Below, in pieces: positions 31,746 through 41,185 of a stretch of 64,000 nucleotides of DNA; position 1 is the first letter of the stretch, and each line of letters opens with the position of its first letter. The position numbers and the translations under genes are program-made. The notes beneath the pieces are model-generated. The model did no database searches and had not been told where the DNA came from. It saw nothing but the letters and a program-made list of their open reading frames with translations. This DNA is from Micromonospora humi (GTDB lineage Bacteria > Actinomycetota > Actinomycetes > Mycobacteriales > Micromonosporaceae): positions 62,001 to 126,000 of the forward strand of contig NZ_FMDM01000003.1 of NCBI RefSeq assembly GCF_900090105.1. Reading direction: 5' to 3'.

Positions 31746-33011
31746 CTACAAAGATCGGCGACGGTCGTCGCCGCTCTGGGTGGCTTTCCGGCTGGCTGGG
31801 CTCGCTGTCTGGTTCGGGACCGGTGCGACGGCTGGTGCCACCGGGTCGAGCCGACCGACCGTCAGCGCGATCTGGAGCGCGAAGGCGTCCCGCGGCGAGA
31901 GCGGCGAGAAACCGGTCACCTCGGAGATCCGCTTGAGCCGGTAGCGCACCGTGTTCGGGTGCACGAACAGCGCCCGCGCGGCGCTCTCCAGCGTGCCGCC
32001 GGCGGCGAAGAACGCGTCGAGCGTCTCCAGCAGTTCGCCGCCGGCGCGGGCCAGCGCCGCGTACACGTCGTGGCGCAACCGGCGGCGCGCCTCGGCGTCG
32101 CCGGCCAGGGCCCGCTCGGGCAGCAGCTCGCCGGCGGCGACCGGGCACGGCGCGGTCGGCCAGGCCGGCGCGGCCCGGAAGCCGGCGAGCGCCGCCCGGG
32201 CGGACTCGGTCGCCTCGTCCAGGCTGGGTACCGCCGGACCGACCACCACCGGGCCGTCGCCGAACGCGCTGCGCAGCTTCTCGGTGGCCGCCAGTGGGTC
32301 GGCCGCCCCGCCCAGCACGATGACCAGGCGGTCGCCGTGCACCCCGCCGATCACCTCGACGCCGATCCGCCGGGCCTGCCGGTAGACCGTGTGCAGCACG
32401 GCCGCCACCTCGCCGCCGGGGGAGCGGCCCACCGCCACCGCGACCGGCGGCGCGTCGGACCAGCCCAGCGCCGCGGCACGGCTGGCCAGCACGTCCGGCG
32501 AGTCACCGCGCAGCAACGCGTCGACGAGCAGCGCCTGCAGCCGGGCGTCCCAGGAGCCGCGGGTCTCAGCGGCCCGGGCGTAGACCCGCGCGGCGGCGAA
32601 GGCGATCTCCCGGGAGAAGCGCAGCACCGCCTCCCGCAGCGACTGCTCCTCACCCGGCACGGCCAGTTCCGACACCTGCTCCTCGACGACCTCGATGGTC
32701 ACCTTGATCAGCGCCACGGTCTGCTGGAGGCTGATCGAGCGGGCGAGCGCCTGCGGCGCGGTGGCAAAGACCTCGTCCGACACCTCCTGGGTGCGGTCGG
32801 TCGCGCCGCCGCCCTGCCGCAGCCACTGCACCAGCGAGCGCACGCCGGCCTGGGCGACCACCATCACCCACGAACGCTGGTCGGCCGGCAGCTCCCGGAA
32901 CCAGAGCAGGCTCTCGTCCATCCGGGCGACGCTGGCGGTGGCCAGGCTGCCCGCGGCCCGCTCGATGCGGCGCAGCGTCGCCGACGTCTCCGTCCCGCCC
33001 GGTTCGCTCAC
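31746..33011 (-). CDS. fasR: PucR-family regulator of fatty acid synthesis (FasR-like)
   Basis: 421 residues from a GTG at 33011 (SEPGGTETSATLRRIERAAG). The N-terminal 170 residues are helical and lack a recognised ligand motif. A GGDEF-like region (about 190-300) follows. The C-terminal PucR helix-turn-helix reads LESAARALFVHPNTVRYRLKRI. Its position directly upstream of fabD matches S. coelicolor FasR, the activator of the fab operon that senses long acyl-CoA or acyl-ACP state. The name rests on domain order and synteny. Confidence 0.85.
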   Translation of the reverse strand: MSEPGGTETSATLRRIERAAGSLATASVARMDESLLWFRELPADQRSWVMVVAQAGVRSLVQWLRQGGGATDRTQEVSDEVFATAPQALARSISLQQTVALIKVTIEVVEEQVSELAVPGEEQSLREAVLRFSREIAFAAARVYARAAETRGSWDARLQALLVDALLRGDSPDVLASRAAALGWSDAPPVAVAVGRSPGGEVAAVLHTVYRQARRIGVEVIGGVHGDRLVIVLGGAADPLAATEKLRSAFGDGPVVVGPAVPSLDEATESARAALAGFRAAPAWPTAPCPVAAGELLPERALAGDAEARRRLRHDVYAALARAGGELLETLDAFFAAGGTLESAARALFVHPNTVRYRLKRISEVTGFSPLSPRDAFALQIALTVGRLDPVAPAVAPVPNQTASPASRKATQSGDDRRRSL

Positions 33012-33185
33012 CGCACCAGCCTGACACGCGCTGACCAGCGGATCCACCCCGCGCCCGCGACACCGGCCCCGCCGGACGATCTCCACCGGTACGCGCTGAC
33101 GATCTCGTCGGGCCGGGCCAGTACGGTGTCAGAGCGCGTCGGGGTGTTCCGCCCGGCGGGCGACGGCGAAGGTGAGGAGACCGGG

Positions 33186-33494
33186 ATGGCGCACGGGGAG
33201 GCCGAGCACGGCTGCGCCCAGGACGAGCCCTGCCGGCCGGGCCACGACCAGTCGCGCCGGACGGGTCTGACCCACGCGGGCGAGCCCGCCGGGCGGACGC
33301 CCGAGCGTGCCGACGACGAGCCGGCGGTGCCGCGGCAGCGGGTCGTCGAGCCGGCGTACCCCGCGGTCGAGCCGGAGCCGGCTCGGACCTGCCGCAGCGA
33401 CCAGGCCGGCTGGGCCGGCGGTCACCGGCACGGGGCGGTGCGCCCCGGCAACCGCACGATCCGCCGGGAGCGGCCGCCGCGCCGCTGGTGCTGA
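33186..33494 (+). CDS. Hypothetical basic, hydrophilic protein (102 aa)
   Basis: 102 residues from an ATG with a very good ribosome site (GAGGAGA, five bases upstream). The composition is disordered, rich in Arg, Glu, Pro and Gly, starting MAHGEAEHGCAQDEPCRPGH with two Cys and several His and ending IRRERPPRRWC. No homologous family is recognised. The only support is the ribosome site, correct third-position GC and position between two real genes, so expression is uncertain. Confidence 0.45.
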   Translation: MAHGEAEHGCAQDEPCRPGHDQSRRTGLTHAGEPAGRTPERADDEPAVPRQRVVEPAYPAVEPEPARTCRSDQAGWAGGHRHGAVRPGNRTIRRERPPRRWC

Positions 33495-33529
33495 CCACGC
33501 GAACCCCGTCCGGCGGTTAGCGTGGGTGG

Positions 33530-34456
33530 GTGAAGGCGATGGCGATCGACGCGTACGGCCCGGCCGACCTGCTCACCCCGCACGAGTTGCCCACCCCGCC
33601 CGTCGGGCCGGACACGGTCCTGGTGCGGGTGCGCGCCGCCGGGGTCAACCCGGTCGACTGGAAGATCCGCGCGGGCCACCTCGACGGCGCGTTCCCGAGC
33701 CGCTTCCCGCTGGTCCCGGGGTGGGACGCGGCCGGGGTGGTGGAGGCGGTCGGCCCGGCGGTGGCCGGGTTCGCCGTCGGCGACGAGGTGATCGGCTACG
33801 TCCGCCGCGACGACGTGCAGCACGGGACGTACGCGGAACTGGTCCCGGCTCCGGAGCGGTGCCTGGCCGACAAGCCGGTGCGGGCGTCCTGGCCGGAGGC
33901 GGCCGGGCTGCCCCTGGCCGGCCTGACCGCCTACCAGGCGTTGCAACTGGCCCGCACCGGCGCCGGCGACGCCGTGCTGGTGCACGGCGCGTCCGGCGGG
34001 GTGGGTCACCTGGCGGTGCAGGTGGCCCGGGCGCTCGGCGCGGACCGGGTGATCGGCACGGCGAGCGAGGCGAACCACGACTTCGTCCGGTCGCTGGGCG
34101 CGGAGCCGGTCGCCTACGGCGACGGTCTGGCCGACCGGGTCCGCGCGATCGTGCCCGACGGGGTGGACGTGGTGCTGGACCTGTTCGGCGGCGACGCGTT
34201 GGACGTCTCCGCCGAGCTGATCACCCGGCCGGCGCGGCTGATCTCCACGGCCGACCCCGAGCACGTGACCCGGCTCGGCGGCACCTATGTCTTCGTCAAG
34301 CCGTCGACGGCCGACCTGAGCGTGCTGGCCGGCCTGGTCGACGCCGGCCGGCTCACCGTGCACCTGGCCCGGACGTTCCCGCTGGTCGAGGCGGCCGAGG
34401 CCCAGCGGCTGGTCGAGGCGGGGCACGTCCGGGGCAAGGTCGTGCTGACGCTCTGA
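33530..34456 (+). CDS. NADP-dependent zinc-free oxidoreductase (quinone reductase family)
   Basis: 308 residues from a GTG (KAMAIDAYGPADLL). It belongs to the MDR superfamily without zinc ligands: VRVRAAGVNPVDWKIRAGHL, PLAGLTAYQALQL and the dinucleotide turn VLVHGASGGVGHLAVQVARAL. This fits NADPH:quinone reductase-like enzymes that reduce quinones or enones. It converges on a membrane protein gene with 8 bases between stops. Confidence 0.9.
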   Translation: MKAMAIDAYGPADLLTPHELPTPPVGPDTVLVRVRAAGVNPVDWKIRAGHLDGAFPSRFPLVPGWDAAGVVEAVGPAVAGFAVGDEVIGYVRRDDVQHGTYAELVPAPERCLADKPVRASWPEAAGLPLAGLTAYQALQLARTGAGDAVLVHGASGGVGHLAVQVARALGADRVIGTASEANHDFVRSLGAEPVAYGDGLADRVRAIVPDGVDVVLDLFGGDALDVSAELITRPARLISTADPEHVTRLGGTYVFVKPSTADLSVLAGLVDAGRLTVHLARTFPLVEAAEAQRLVEAGHVRGKVVLTL

Positions 34457-34464
34457 GCGGGCAC

Positions 34465-35127
34465 TCAGCGGGTGCGGCGGCGCACCAGCAGCGAGATGCC
34501 GGCCAGACCGACGGTGATGACCAGCACCACGCCGATGTTGAGCAGCAGCAGCCGCTGGAGCTCGGCGAGCGCGGTGTCCAGGTTGCCCTTCGGGTCGAGC
34601 GCGTCCTCCGGCAGGACCCGTTCGCCGCCGCCGATGCCGCCGGGGAGCGTGTCGAACTGGGGCGCCAGCGGCACCCCGACGGCGCGCAGCGTCTCGGACA
34701 TGTTGAGGCGGCCGAGGAACCAGCCGGCCCGGGGGTGGCTCAGGTCCGGCTGCTTGGCCGGCCGGTAGACCCGGGGACCACCCTTGGCCAGCGGGAACAG
34801 GTCGTAGGTGTTCTTCGCGGTGCCGGCCACGAGGACGACCACCGTGTACTTCGGACCGAGGTCCTTGGCGGCCGGACCGCGTAGCTGGCCGGCCGTTCCC
34901 AGCCACTTCACCTGGTCGATGACCATGTTGACCTCGGCCGGCCGGGTGTCGCCCCGCAGTTGCAGCGGCTGGTCGAGCCGGTCGCCGGTGATGTCCACCC
35001 CGGGTGGGGCGAGCTTCGGTTTCGGCGCGGCCAGTGCGGCCGTCGTGCCGGTGAGTGCCAGCGAGCACGCGAGTGCCACCGCCGCCCCGGCCACGACGGT
35101 CAGCAGCCGTCTCACCTTCCGGACCAT
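34465..35127 (-). CDS. Secreted, membrane-anchored protein of unknown function
   Basis: 220 residues. An N-terminal signal (VVAGAAVALACSLALTGTTAALA, to about residue 34) is followed by an extracellular part of 145 residues (VDITGDRLDQPLQLRGDTRP, GPKYTVVVLVAGTAKNTYDLF). A C-terminal helix (LLLLNIGVVLVITVGLAGISLLV) with an Arg tail anchors it. I do not recognise the domain. The divergent CopC-like gene shares its promoter region, so a link to the cell envelope or metals is possible but unproven. Confidence 0.75.
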   Translation of the reverse strand: MVRKVRRLLTVVAGAAVALACSLALTGTTAALAAPKPKLAPPGVDITGDRLDQPLQLRGDTRPAEVNMVIDQVKWLGTAGQLRGPAAKDLGPKYTVVVLVAGTAKNTYDLFPLAKGGPRVYRPAKQPDLSHPRAGWFLGRLNMSETLRAVGVPLAPQFDTLPGGIGGGERVLPEDALDPKGNLDTALAELQRLLLLNIGVVLVITVGLAGISLLVRRRTR

Positions 35128-35319
35128 CGCCGCCTCCTCGCCCCGTTCGATGGCTGGCTTCCGCTGCCGGTCACACTGGACCCACCCACCTGAAAGACTC
35201 CGCAGAACGTCGCGTGGTTGCAGCAGGTGGAAGAGTATTTGGAACTATCTGCGAGCTGAGACCGACCAACATGAGCGGCCGAAGATCAGCGGCCGGATCT
35301 TACCCGGACGGAGGGGTTC

Positions 35320-35922
35320 ATGGGGGGCAGGGTTGCCCGTACGGCACGTACCTGGCTGGTGGTGCTCGGGCTGGCGGCCGGTGTGTCGCTGCTGTCGCCG
35401 GCCGCGCCGGCTGCCGCGCACAACTCGTTGACCGGCAGCGATCCGAAGAACGGTGCCCGGGTGGCCACCGCGCCGAAACGGATCGAGCTGCGCTTCCTCG
35501 CCACGCCGAAGGAGGCCACCACGAAGGTGACGGTCACCGGGCCGGACAACGTGGCGGCCACGGGCGGCGCGCCGACGTTCGCCGGCAAGCGGGTGAGCGT
35601 GCCGTTCACGCCGGGCGCGGCCGGGCTCTACATCGTGACCTATCAGCTCGCGTCCGACGACGGCCATGCGATCAAGGGCGAGGTCCGCTTCACGCTGACG
35701 ACCGGCACCCCGGCGGAGTCCCCGTCGCCGACCGCGACACCCACCGTCGCGCCCACCCCGACCGCGTCGCCGACCGCCGCCGCGCCGACATCGGCGAGTG
35801 CGACCCCGGTCGCCGCCGCCGACGACGGGGGTACGGGATGGTGGTGGGCGCCGGTGGTGGTCCTGGTGCTGGCCGCGCTGGCCGGCGGCCTGGTGCTGCG
35901 CCGCCGCGCCCGTCGACGCTGA
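35320..35922 (+). CDS. CopC-domain copper-resistance-like membrane-anchored protein
   Basis: 200 residues. A signal peptide ends at APAAA, so the mature protein begins with His (HNSLTGSDPKNGARVATAP), the residue that forms the N-terminal copper site of CopC. The CopC fold continues (RIELRFLA, GPDNVAATG, YIVTYQLASDDGHAIKGEVRFTL), with the second His in DDGHAIKG. A Pro/Thr/Ala-rich linker and a membrane helix (WWWAPVVVLVLAALAGGLVL) with a basic end follow. It probably binds Cu(II) outside the cell. A CopD partner is not in the window. Confidence 0.88.
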   Translation: MGGRVARTARTWLVVLGLAAGVSLLSPAAPAAAHNSLTGSDPKNGARVATAPKRIELRFLATPKEATTKVTVTGPDNVAATGGAPTFAGKRVSVPFTPGAAGLYIVTYQLASDDGHAIKGEVRFTLTTGTPAESPSPTATPTVAPTPTASPTAAAPTSASATPVAAADDGGTGWWWAPVVVLVLAALAGGLVLRRRARRR

Positions 35923-36406
35923 CCTGATGCCCGCCCGGCGGATGGCGTTCCACCCCTGAACGCGTCGGAGCGCCACTGGAGCACCATGGGTGCGGGCCAG
36001 CGCCTGCGGGTCCACGCGGCGAAGTGGGCCGAACGCGACCGACCCCGCACGGTGCGCGCCCGATACGGTCGGGCCTGACAAGGCTTGGACCATCCAGGGC
36101 GACCAACGTGCCCCAGTGGGTGGCTGCGCCGGCCTGAGACGCCGAGCCGTGATGACGCCTTTCGCCCAAATCCGCCGGCCAAGCACTCGCCGTAGCGGTG
36201 GACGGAAACAGTGCCTGGAGAGCGATATGCCTCTGGGGCATAAATATGACTCAGAGGCATACCGCTGAGATGTTCTGCCAGCTCCGGCGACGACACGCCG
36301 AGGAACCCGGCCGCACCGATCAGCCGTCGCCAGCGCCACAGCGGCCGGCCGCCACGTCGCCGACAGGGACGTGGCGGGCGCGGCGGCGGGCCGGCGCGGA
36401 ACGGGC
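35923..36406. other. Gene-poor gap with decayed sequence
   Basis: 484 bases between the CopC gene and the end of gltX. Short frames exist (for instance a 30-residue frame at 35986) but none has a ribosome site or a recognisable product. Base composition varies and drops around 36210-36265. The only clear structure is the tandem 17-bp palindrome pair at 36226-36261. The stretch looks like the remains of a lost gene and its control region. Confidence 0.5.
36226..36261. promoter_or_regulatory. Two tandem 17-bp palindromes, TATGCCTC-N-GAGGCATA type
   Basis: TATGCCTCTGGGGCATA and TATGACTCAGAGGCATA stand two bases apart. Each departs by one base from the perfect palindrome TATGCCTC-N-GAGGCATA, and they agree at 14 of 17 positions. 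The arrangement is that of a double operator for a dimeric repressor, but no intact gene starts next to it. Confidence 0.6.
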
Positions 36407-37816
36407 TCAGACCAGGCGTACCCGGGCGGCGCGTAGCCGGGTCAGCGTGCGGTCGCGGCCGAGCACCTCGAGCGACTCGAACAGCGGCAGCCCGACGGTG
36501 CGGCCGGTGACCGCGACCCGGACCGGCGCCTGCGCCTTGCCCAGCTTGAGCCCGCGCTCCGCGCCGACCGCCTCCAGGGTGGCCTTCAGGGACTCGGCGT
36601 CCCACGACTCCAGCGACTCGAACGCGGTGATCGCCGCGTCCAGCAGGTCGGCCGCGCCCTCCTTCATCGCCTTCGCCCAGGCCGCCTCGTCGATCAGCGG
36701 GTCGGCCAGGAAGAGGAAGTCGACGTTCGGCACGATCTCGCTGAGCACCGCGAGCCGGGTCTGCGCCAGCGGCGCGACCGCGGCGAACGCGGCCGGGTCG
36801 AACTCGGCCGGCTGCCAGGGCGGCGGGGCGATGGTGTCGGTGCCGGTGAGCCACGGCTGGCACGCGGCGACGAAGTCCTCGACCGGCAGGGCCCGGATGT
36901 ACTCGCCGTTGAAGGCGCGCAGCTTCTTCTCGTCGAAGAAGGCGGGGGAGGGGTTGACCTCGTCGAGCCGGAACTCGTCCTCGATCACCGACCAGGGCAC
37001 GATCTCCCGGTCGCCCGACGGCGCCCAGCCGAGCAGCATCAGGTAGTTGCGCATCGCGTCGGCGAGGTAGCCCTCGTCCCGGTACGCCTCCAGGGCGACC
37101 TTGTCCCGCCGCTTGGACAGCTTCTGCCGCTTCTCGTTGACCACCACCGGCACGTGCGCCCAGATCGGCGGCTTGACCCCGAGCGCGTCCCAGAGCAGCT
37201 GCTGCTTCGGGGTGTTGGGCAGGTGCTCCTCGGCCCGGATCACGTGGGTGATCCCCATGGTCATGTCGTCGACCACGTTGGCCAGCAGGAAGACCGGCGA
37301 GCCGTCGCCGCGGGCGATGACGAAGTCCTCGATCAGCTTGTTCTCGAACGTCGGCTCGCCGCGGATCAGGTCGACCACCACGGTCTCGCCCTCGTCCGGG
37401 GTGCGGAAGCGCAGCGCCCGGCCCTCGCCGGCCGGCAGGCCCCGGTCGCGGCAGAAGCCGTCGTAGCCGCGGTGCTGCGAGCCGGTACGCGCCTGCACGT
37501 CCTCGCGGGTGCAGTCGCAGTAGTAGGCCCGCCCGCCCTCGTGGAGCCGCTGCGCGGCGGCGCGGTGCTCGCCCGCGTAGGCGGACTGGAAGTAGGGGCC
37601 CTCGTAGCTGCCGCGCGCGATGCCGATCCAGTCGAGCGCGGAGAGGATGCCCTCGGTCCACTCCGGCCGGTTGCGGGCCGCGTCGGTGTCCTCGACGCGC
37701 AGCACGAACACCCCGCCCTGCTGCTTGGCGAAGATCCAGTTCTGCAGCGCCGAGCGGGCACCGCCGACGTGGAACATTCCGGTCGGGGAGGGGGCGAAGC
37801 GTACACGTACCGTCAC
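36407..37816 (-). CDS. gltX: Glutamyl-tRNA synthetase
   Basis: 469 residues from a GTG at 37816. Class I signatures are clear: [20 protein letters not shown] (HIGH-type motif, here HVGG) and KLSKRRDKV (KMSKS-type). A zinc-like cluster CDCTREDVQ sits near residue 103. It attaches glutamate to tRNA-Glu and probably also to tRNA-Gln in this phylum. The gene is preceded by a short gap from the sugar transporter operon. Length and motifs are normal. Confidence 0.96.
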   Translation of the reverse strand: MTVRVRFAPSPTGMFHVGGARSALQNWIFAKQQGGVFVLRVEDTDAARNRPEWTEGILSALDWIGIARGSYEGPYFQSAYAGEHRAAAQRLHEGGRAYYCDCTREDVQARTGSQHRGYDGFCRDRGLPAGEGRALRFRTPDEGETVVVDLIRGEPTFENKLIEDFVIARGDGSPVFLLANVVDDMTMGITHVIRAEEHLPNTPKQQLLWDALGVKPPIWAHVPVVVNEKRQKLSKRRDKVALEAYRDEGYLADAMRNYLMLLGWAPSGDREIVPWSVIEDEFRLDEVNPSPAFFDEKKLRAFNGEYIRALPVEDFVAACQPWLTGTDTIAPPPWQPAEFDPAAFAAVAPLAQTRLAVLSEIVPNVDFLFLADPLIDEAAWAKAMKEGAADLLDAAITAFESLESWDAESLKATLEAVGAERGLKLGKAQAPVRVAVTGRTVGLPLFESLEVLGRDRTLTRLRAARVRLV

Positions 37817-37864
37817 GTCCCCCAGCCTACGGCGGGCCGCGACTGCATTCCGGCAGGGGGCCGG

Positions 37865-39142
37865 TCAGGGCACCGCCTTGATCTTCACGACCAGGGCGCT
37901 GCCGACCAGGGTGACGGCCGCGGTGACCGCGTAGAGCGTCGGGTAGCCGCCCAGGTGGACCACGATCGGGGCGGAGAGCGCCGGCCCGAGCACCTGCGGC
38001 GCCGAGTTGGCGATGTTGATCACGCCGAGGTCCTTGGCCCGGTCGGTGGCGGCGGGCAGCACCTGGGTGATCAGCGCGGCGTCCACCGCCAGGTAGACCC
38101 CGTAACCGGCGCCGAGCAGCAGCGCGGCGACGACCGCCATCGGCCAGACCGGCGCGACCGCGAGCAGCGTCGCCGCCACCGCCATGATCAGCCCGGACAC
38201 GATCACGAACACCTTGCGCCGGCCGGAGCGGTCGGAGATCCGCCCGGCGACCACGGCGGTCAGCATCATGCCCAGCGTGTAGAGCAGGATCAGCACCAGC
38301 AGCGAACCCTCGGGGTCGGCCACCCGCACCCCGTCGGTGAGGAAGTAGAGCAGGTAGAGCGTGCCGAGCGCGTTGCCGAGCTGCACCAGGAACCGGGTGA
38401 ACCAGGCCCAGGCGAAGTCGGGGTGGCGGCGCGGGCTGATCCACATCGAGGCGAGCAGCGCGCGCGTCCGCAGCGGCGACCGGTGCTCCCGGGGCAGCGG
38501 GTCGTCCTGGGTGAGCAGCGCGAACGGCAGCGACAGCAGCAGCACGGCGAGCGCGATCGCCGCGTATCCGGCGGCGTTGCCGGTGACCACGGCGGTGACC
38601 AGCACCGCGCCGAGCACCAGGCCGAGCGCCTGCGGGATGCCCACCCAGCCGGAGACGCCGCCACGCTGGGCCACCGGCACCCGGTCCGGGATCGCGGCGG
38701 TGAGGCTGGCCAGCATCGCGTTGAAGCAGACCTGGGCGGCCACCCAGGCCACCGCCACCCCGGCGATGCTGTCCTGCCGGGCCAGCAGCACCAGGGACAC
38801 CGCGCCGACCACCGCGCCGGTCGCGGTCCAGACGTGCCGGCGGCCGAGGTGCCGGTTGGCCAACCGCAGCGAGGTACGGTCCGACAGCGCGCCGGCGAGC
38901 GGGTTGGCCAGCACCGCGGCGAGCGCGCCGAGGCCGGTCACCACCGCCAGCATGGCCTCCTTGTCACCGGGCGCGATGCGTTCGATCTGCTGCGGCAGCA
39001 GCACCTGGATCGGGGTGAAGAAGGCCATCCAGACGCCCAGGTTGGCCGCGAAGATCAGCGCGATCCAGCTCCGCCGCACCGGCACTGTCGGTTCGGCGAG
39101 CGCCGCCGGCAGCGAGGCCGGCGTCGGGTTCACCGTGGTCAT
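37865..39142 (-). CDS. MFS transporter, probably for glucosides
   Basis: 425 residues, twelve predicted membrane helices (for example IALIFAANLGVWMAFFTPIQVLL, AMLAVVTGLGALAAVLANPL). The loop GALSDRTSLRLANRHLGRRHVW is the cytoplasmic motif of the major facilitator superfamily, close to the GPH/maltose permease-like group. The ATG at 39142 overlaps the beta-glucosidase stop (ATGA), so the two are co-translated. It probably imports beta-glucosides or disaccharides cleaved by that enzyme; the substrate is inferred from the neighbour. Confidence 0.85.
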   Translation of the reverse strand: MTTVNPTPASLPAALAEPTVPVRRSWIALIFAANLGVWMAFFTPIQVLLPQQIERIAPGDKEAMLAVVTGLGALAAVLANPLAGALSDRTSLRLANRHLGRRHVWTATGAVVGAVSLVLLARQDSIAGVAVAWVAAQVCFNAMLASLTAAIPDRVPVAQRGGVSGWVGIPQALGLVLGAVLVTAVVTGNAAGYAAIALAVLLLSLPFALLTQDDPLPREHRSPLRTRALLASMWISPRRHPDFAWAWFTRFLVQLGNALGTLYLLYFLTDGVRVADPEGSLLVLILLYTLGMMLTAVVAGRISDRSGRRKVFVIVSGLIMAVAATLLAVAPVWPMAVVAALLLGAGYGVYLAVDAALITQVLPAATDRAKDLGVINIANSAPQVLGPALSAPIVVHLGGYPTLYAVTAAVTLVGSALVVKIKAVP

Positions 39143-40467
39143 CGCCGGATCAGGTCCCGGAACCAGGCGTACGAGGACTTCGGGGTGCGCCGCTGGGTCG
39201 GGTAGTCGACGTGCACCAGGCCGAACCGCTTGGTGAACCCCTCCGCCCACTCCCAGTTGTCCAGCAGCGACCAGACGAAGTACCCGGTCACCGGCACGCC
39301 CTCGGCCATCGCCTCGTGCACGGCGCGCACGTGCCCGTCCAGGTAGGCGATCCGCTCCGGGTCGTGCACCCGGCCGTCGGCGTCCGGCGCGTCGTCGTAG
39401 GCGCAGCCGCTCTCGGTGACCTGGATCGGCGGCAGCGCGTCGCCGTAGCGCTCGTGGAGCTGGCCGAGCAGCTCACGCAGCCCGTCCGGGGCCACCGGCC
39501 AGTCGAAGGCGGTGCGCGGGTAGCCGTCCAGCGGCACCATCTCGAACGGCAGCGGGGAGCCCTCCTCCGGCGCCCGGATGCCGGTCGGGTTGTAGTAGTT
39601 CACGCCGAGCACGTCGATCGGCGCGGCGACGACGTCGAGGTCCCCGTCGCGGACGACGGTCGGGTCGAAGCCGGGCGCGTCGGGGTAGCCGCGGCCGAGC
39701 AGCGGGTCGGTGAAGAGTTGGTTGTGCAGCGCGTCGTACGCCCGCGCGGCGGCCCGGTCGGCGTCGGTGTCCCCGATCCGCCGCACCGGTGAGTAGTTGT
39801 TGGCGATCGCCACCGGGCTCGTGGTGCGGGCGCGCAGCGCGGCGACCGCGAGGCCGTGCCCGAGGAGCTGGTGGTGGGCGACCGGGAAGGAGTCGAAGAG
39901 CAGCATCCGGCCGGGCGCGTGGGTGCCGAGGCCGTAGCCGAGGGTCATGTGGATGAACGGCTCGTTGAGCGTGATCCAGAGCTTCACCCGGTCGCCGAGG
40001 CGGGCCGCGGTCAGGTCGGCGTACTCGGCGAAGCGGGCGGCGGTGTCCCGGTTCAGCCAGCCGCCGGCGTCCTCCAGCGACTGCGGCAGGTCCCAGTGGA
40101 AGAGCGTGGCGACCGGGTCGACGCCGGCGTCGAGCAGGCCGTCCACCAACCGGTCGTAGAAGTCCAGCCCGGCGGCGTTGGCCGGGCCGGCGCCGGTGGG
40201 CTGCACGCGCGGCCAGGCGATCGAGAACCGGTACGCGGACACGCCCAGCCCGGCCAGCAGCGCGGTGTCCTCGGCGTACCGGTGGTGGTGGTCGCACGCC
40301 TCGTCACCGGTGCTGCCGTCGACGATCCGGCCCGGCTCGTGGGCGAACGTGTCCCAGATGGACGGACCGCGGCCGTCCGCGCCTGTCGCTCCCTCGATCT
40401 GGTACGCGGAGGTGGACACCCCCCACCGGAAGCCGGCGGGGAAGTCGGGGATCGGCACGGTCGTCAA
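39139..40467 (-). CDS. GH1 beta-glucosidase
   Basis: 442 residues from a TTG at 40467 preceded by GGGAGGG; a longer frame upstream lacks a ribosome site. GH1 hallmarks: FPAGFRWGVSTSAYQIEGA at the start, acid/base Glu in ITLNEPF (near residue 166), NNYSP, and the nucleophile Glu in IQVTESGCAYDD (near 350), with WSLLDNWEWAEGFTKRFG near the end. No signal peptide, so it cleaves imported cellobiose or beta-glucosides in the cytoplasm. It leads an operon with the MFS transporter. Unlike the xyloglucanase gene, no CebR box is seen upstream. Confidence 0.94.
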   Translation of the reverse strand: MTTVPIPDFPAGFRWGVSTSAYQIEGATGADGRGPSIWDTFAHEPGRIVDGSTGDEACDHHHRYAEDTALLAGLGVSAYRFSIAWPRVQPTGAGPANAAGLDFYDRLVDGLLDAGVDPVATLFHWDLPQSLEDAGGWLNRDTAARFAEYADLTAARLGDRVKLWITLNEPFIHMTLGYGLGTHAPGRMLLFDSFPVAHHQLLGHGLAVAALRARTTSPVAIANNYSPVRRIGDTDADRAAARAYDALHNQLFTDPLLGRGYPDAPGFDPTVVRDGDLDVVAAPIDVLGVNYYNPTGIRAPEEGSPLPFEMVPLDGYPRTAFDWPVAPDGLRELLGQLHERYGDALPPIQVTESGCAYDDAPDADGRVHDPERIAYLDGHVRAVHEAMAEGVPVTGYFVWSLLDNWEWAEGFTKRFGLVHVDYPTQRRTPKSSYAWFRDLIRR

Positions 40468-40653
40468 TTCGCCCTCCCAAGACGTGAAGCTAGTTCGCGA
40501 CTCTAGGGCCCGGCTGGCCGCCGCGCCATAGGCCGGGACGGCGGGCGGCACAAGGGTTTTCGGCGTGTCTTTTCCGATCCCGTCCGCTTAAGTCCGATTT
40601 ACACATAGAGTGCCAAATATCGCGGATGTGATTTAAGTGGGGGAAAGACGCTC

Positions 40654-41100
40654 ATGATCCTCGTGGAACGTAGCGCACACGTGGTGGCGCCGGTAGAAGT
40701 GGTCTGGGACGTCGTGCAGCGGGCCGAGCAGCTGCCGGCCTGGCTGGCGGGGGTCCGCGCGGCCGAGGTCCTCTCCGGGGAAGGGTTCGGCCGGCGGCAG
40801 CTGGTGCAGGCCGGGCGCGGCGCCGCCCACGAGGCCGAGGTGATCGCCTATCAGGAACCGACCCTGATCGGCTGGCGCGAACGGGCCAAGGGCGCCGGCG
40901 CCCGGGCCGAGGCGCGCACCGAGATCTACGTCCAGCTGACCGCGGACGAGGAGGCCGGCGGCACCGTCGTCCGGCTGATCGTGGTGCGGTGGCCCGCCGG
41001 GCCGGTCAAGGCCGCCATGCTGCGGCTCGGCCTGCGCCGGGTCGGCGCCGACCTGGAGGACTCGCTGGCCCGGCTGACCGACCTGGCCGCCGTCGGCTGA
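40654..41100 (+). CDS. SRPBCC family protein
   Basis: 148 residues from an ATG with GGGGGAAAG upstream. The N-terminus ILVERSAHVVAPVEVVWDVVQR and ending LRRVGADLEDSLARLTDLAA are typical of polyketide cyclase/dehydrase-like SRPBCC proteins with a hydrophobic pocket. Ligand unknown. The 100 bases upstream are AT-rich and contain GTGATTTAAGT, a motif that also occurs near 19619. The gene ends at a hairpin and repeat copy E. Confidence 0.8.
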   Translation: MILVERSAHVVAPVEVVWDVVQRAEQLPAWLAGVRAAEVLSGEGFGRRQLVQAGRGAAHEAEVIAYQEPTLIGWRERAKGAGARAEARTEIYVQLTADEEAGGTVVRLIVVRWPAGPVKAAMLRLGLRRVGADLEDSLARLTDLAAVG

Positions 41101-41132
41101 CCGAGCCCGGTCCCGGCGTCGCCCGCGATGGT

Positions 41133-41169
41133 GATGGTCCGGCGTCCCCGCCAGGGATGCCGGACCATC
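41133..41169 (+). terminator. Hairpin terminator after the SRPBCC gene
   Basis: 11-bp perfect stem GATGGTCCGGC / GCCGGACCATC with a 15-base loop, 32 bases after the stop and just before repeat copy E. Confidence 0.7.
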
Positions 41170-41185
41170 GTCGCTTCGGTGGGAT

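Noticed and set aside
33129..33431. A 100-codon minus-strand frame opposite the small hypothetical gene at 33186
   Set aside because: No ribosome site; the plus-strand frame has a good one.
35986..36078. A 30-codon plus-strand frame (MGAGQRLRVHAAKWAERDRP...)
   Set aside because: No ribosome site, no recognisable similarity and located in a decayed gap; may be a fragment of an old gene but cannot be supported.
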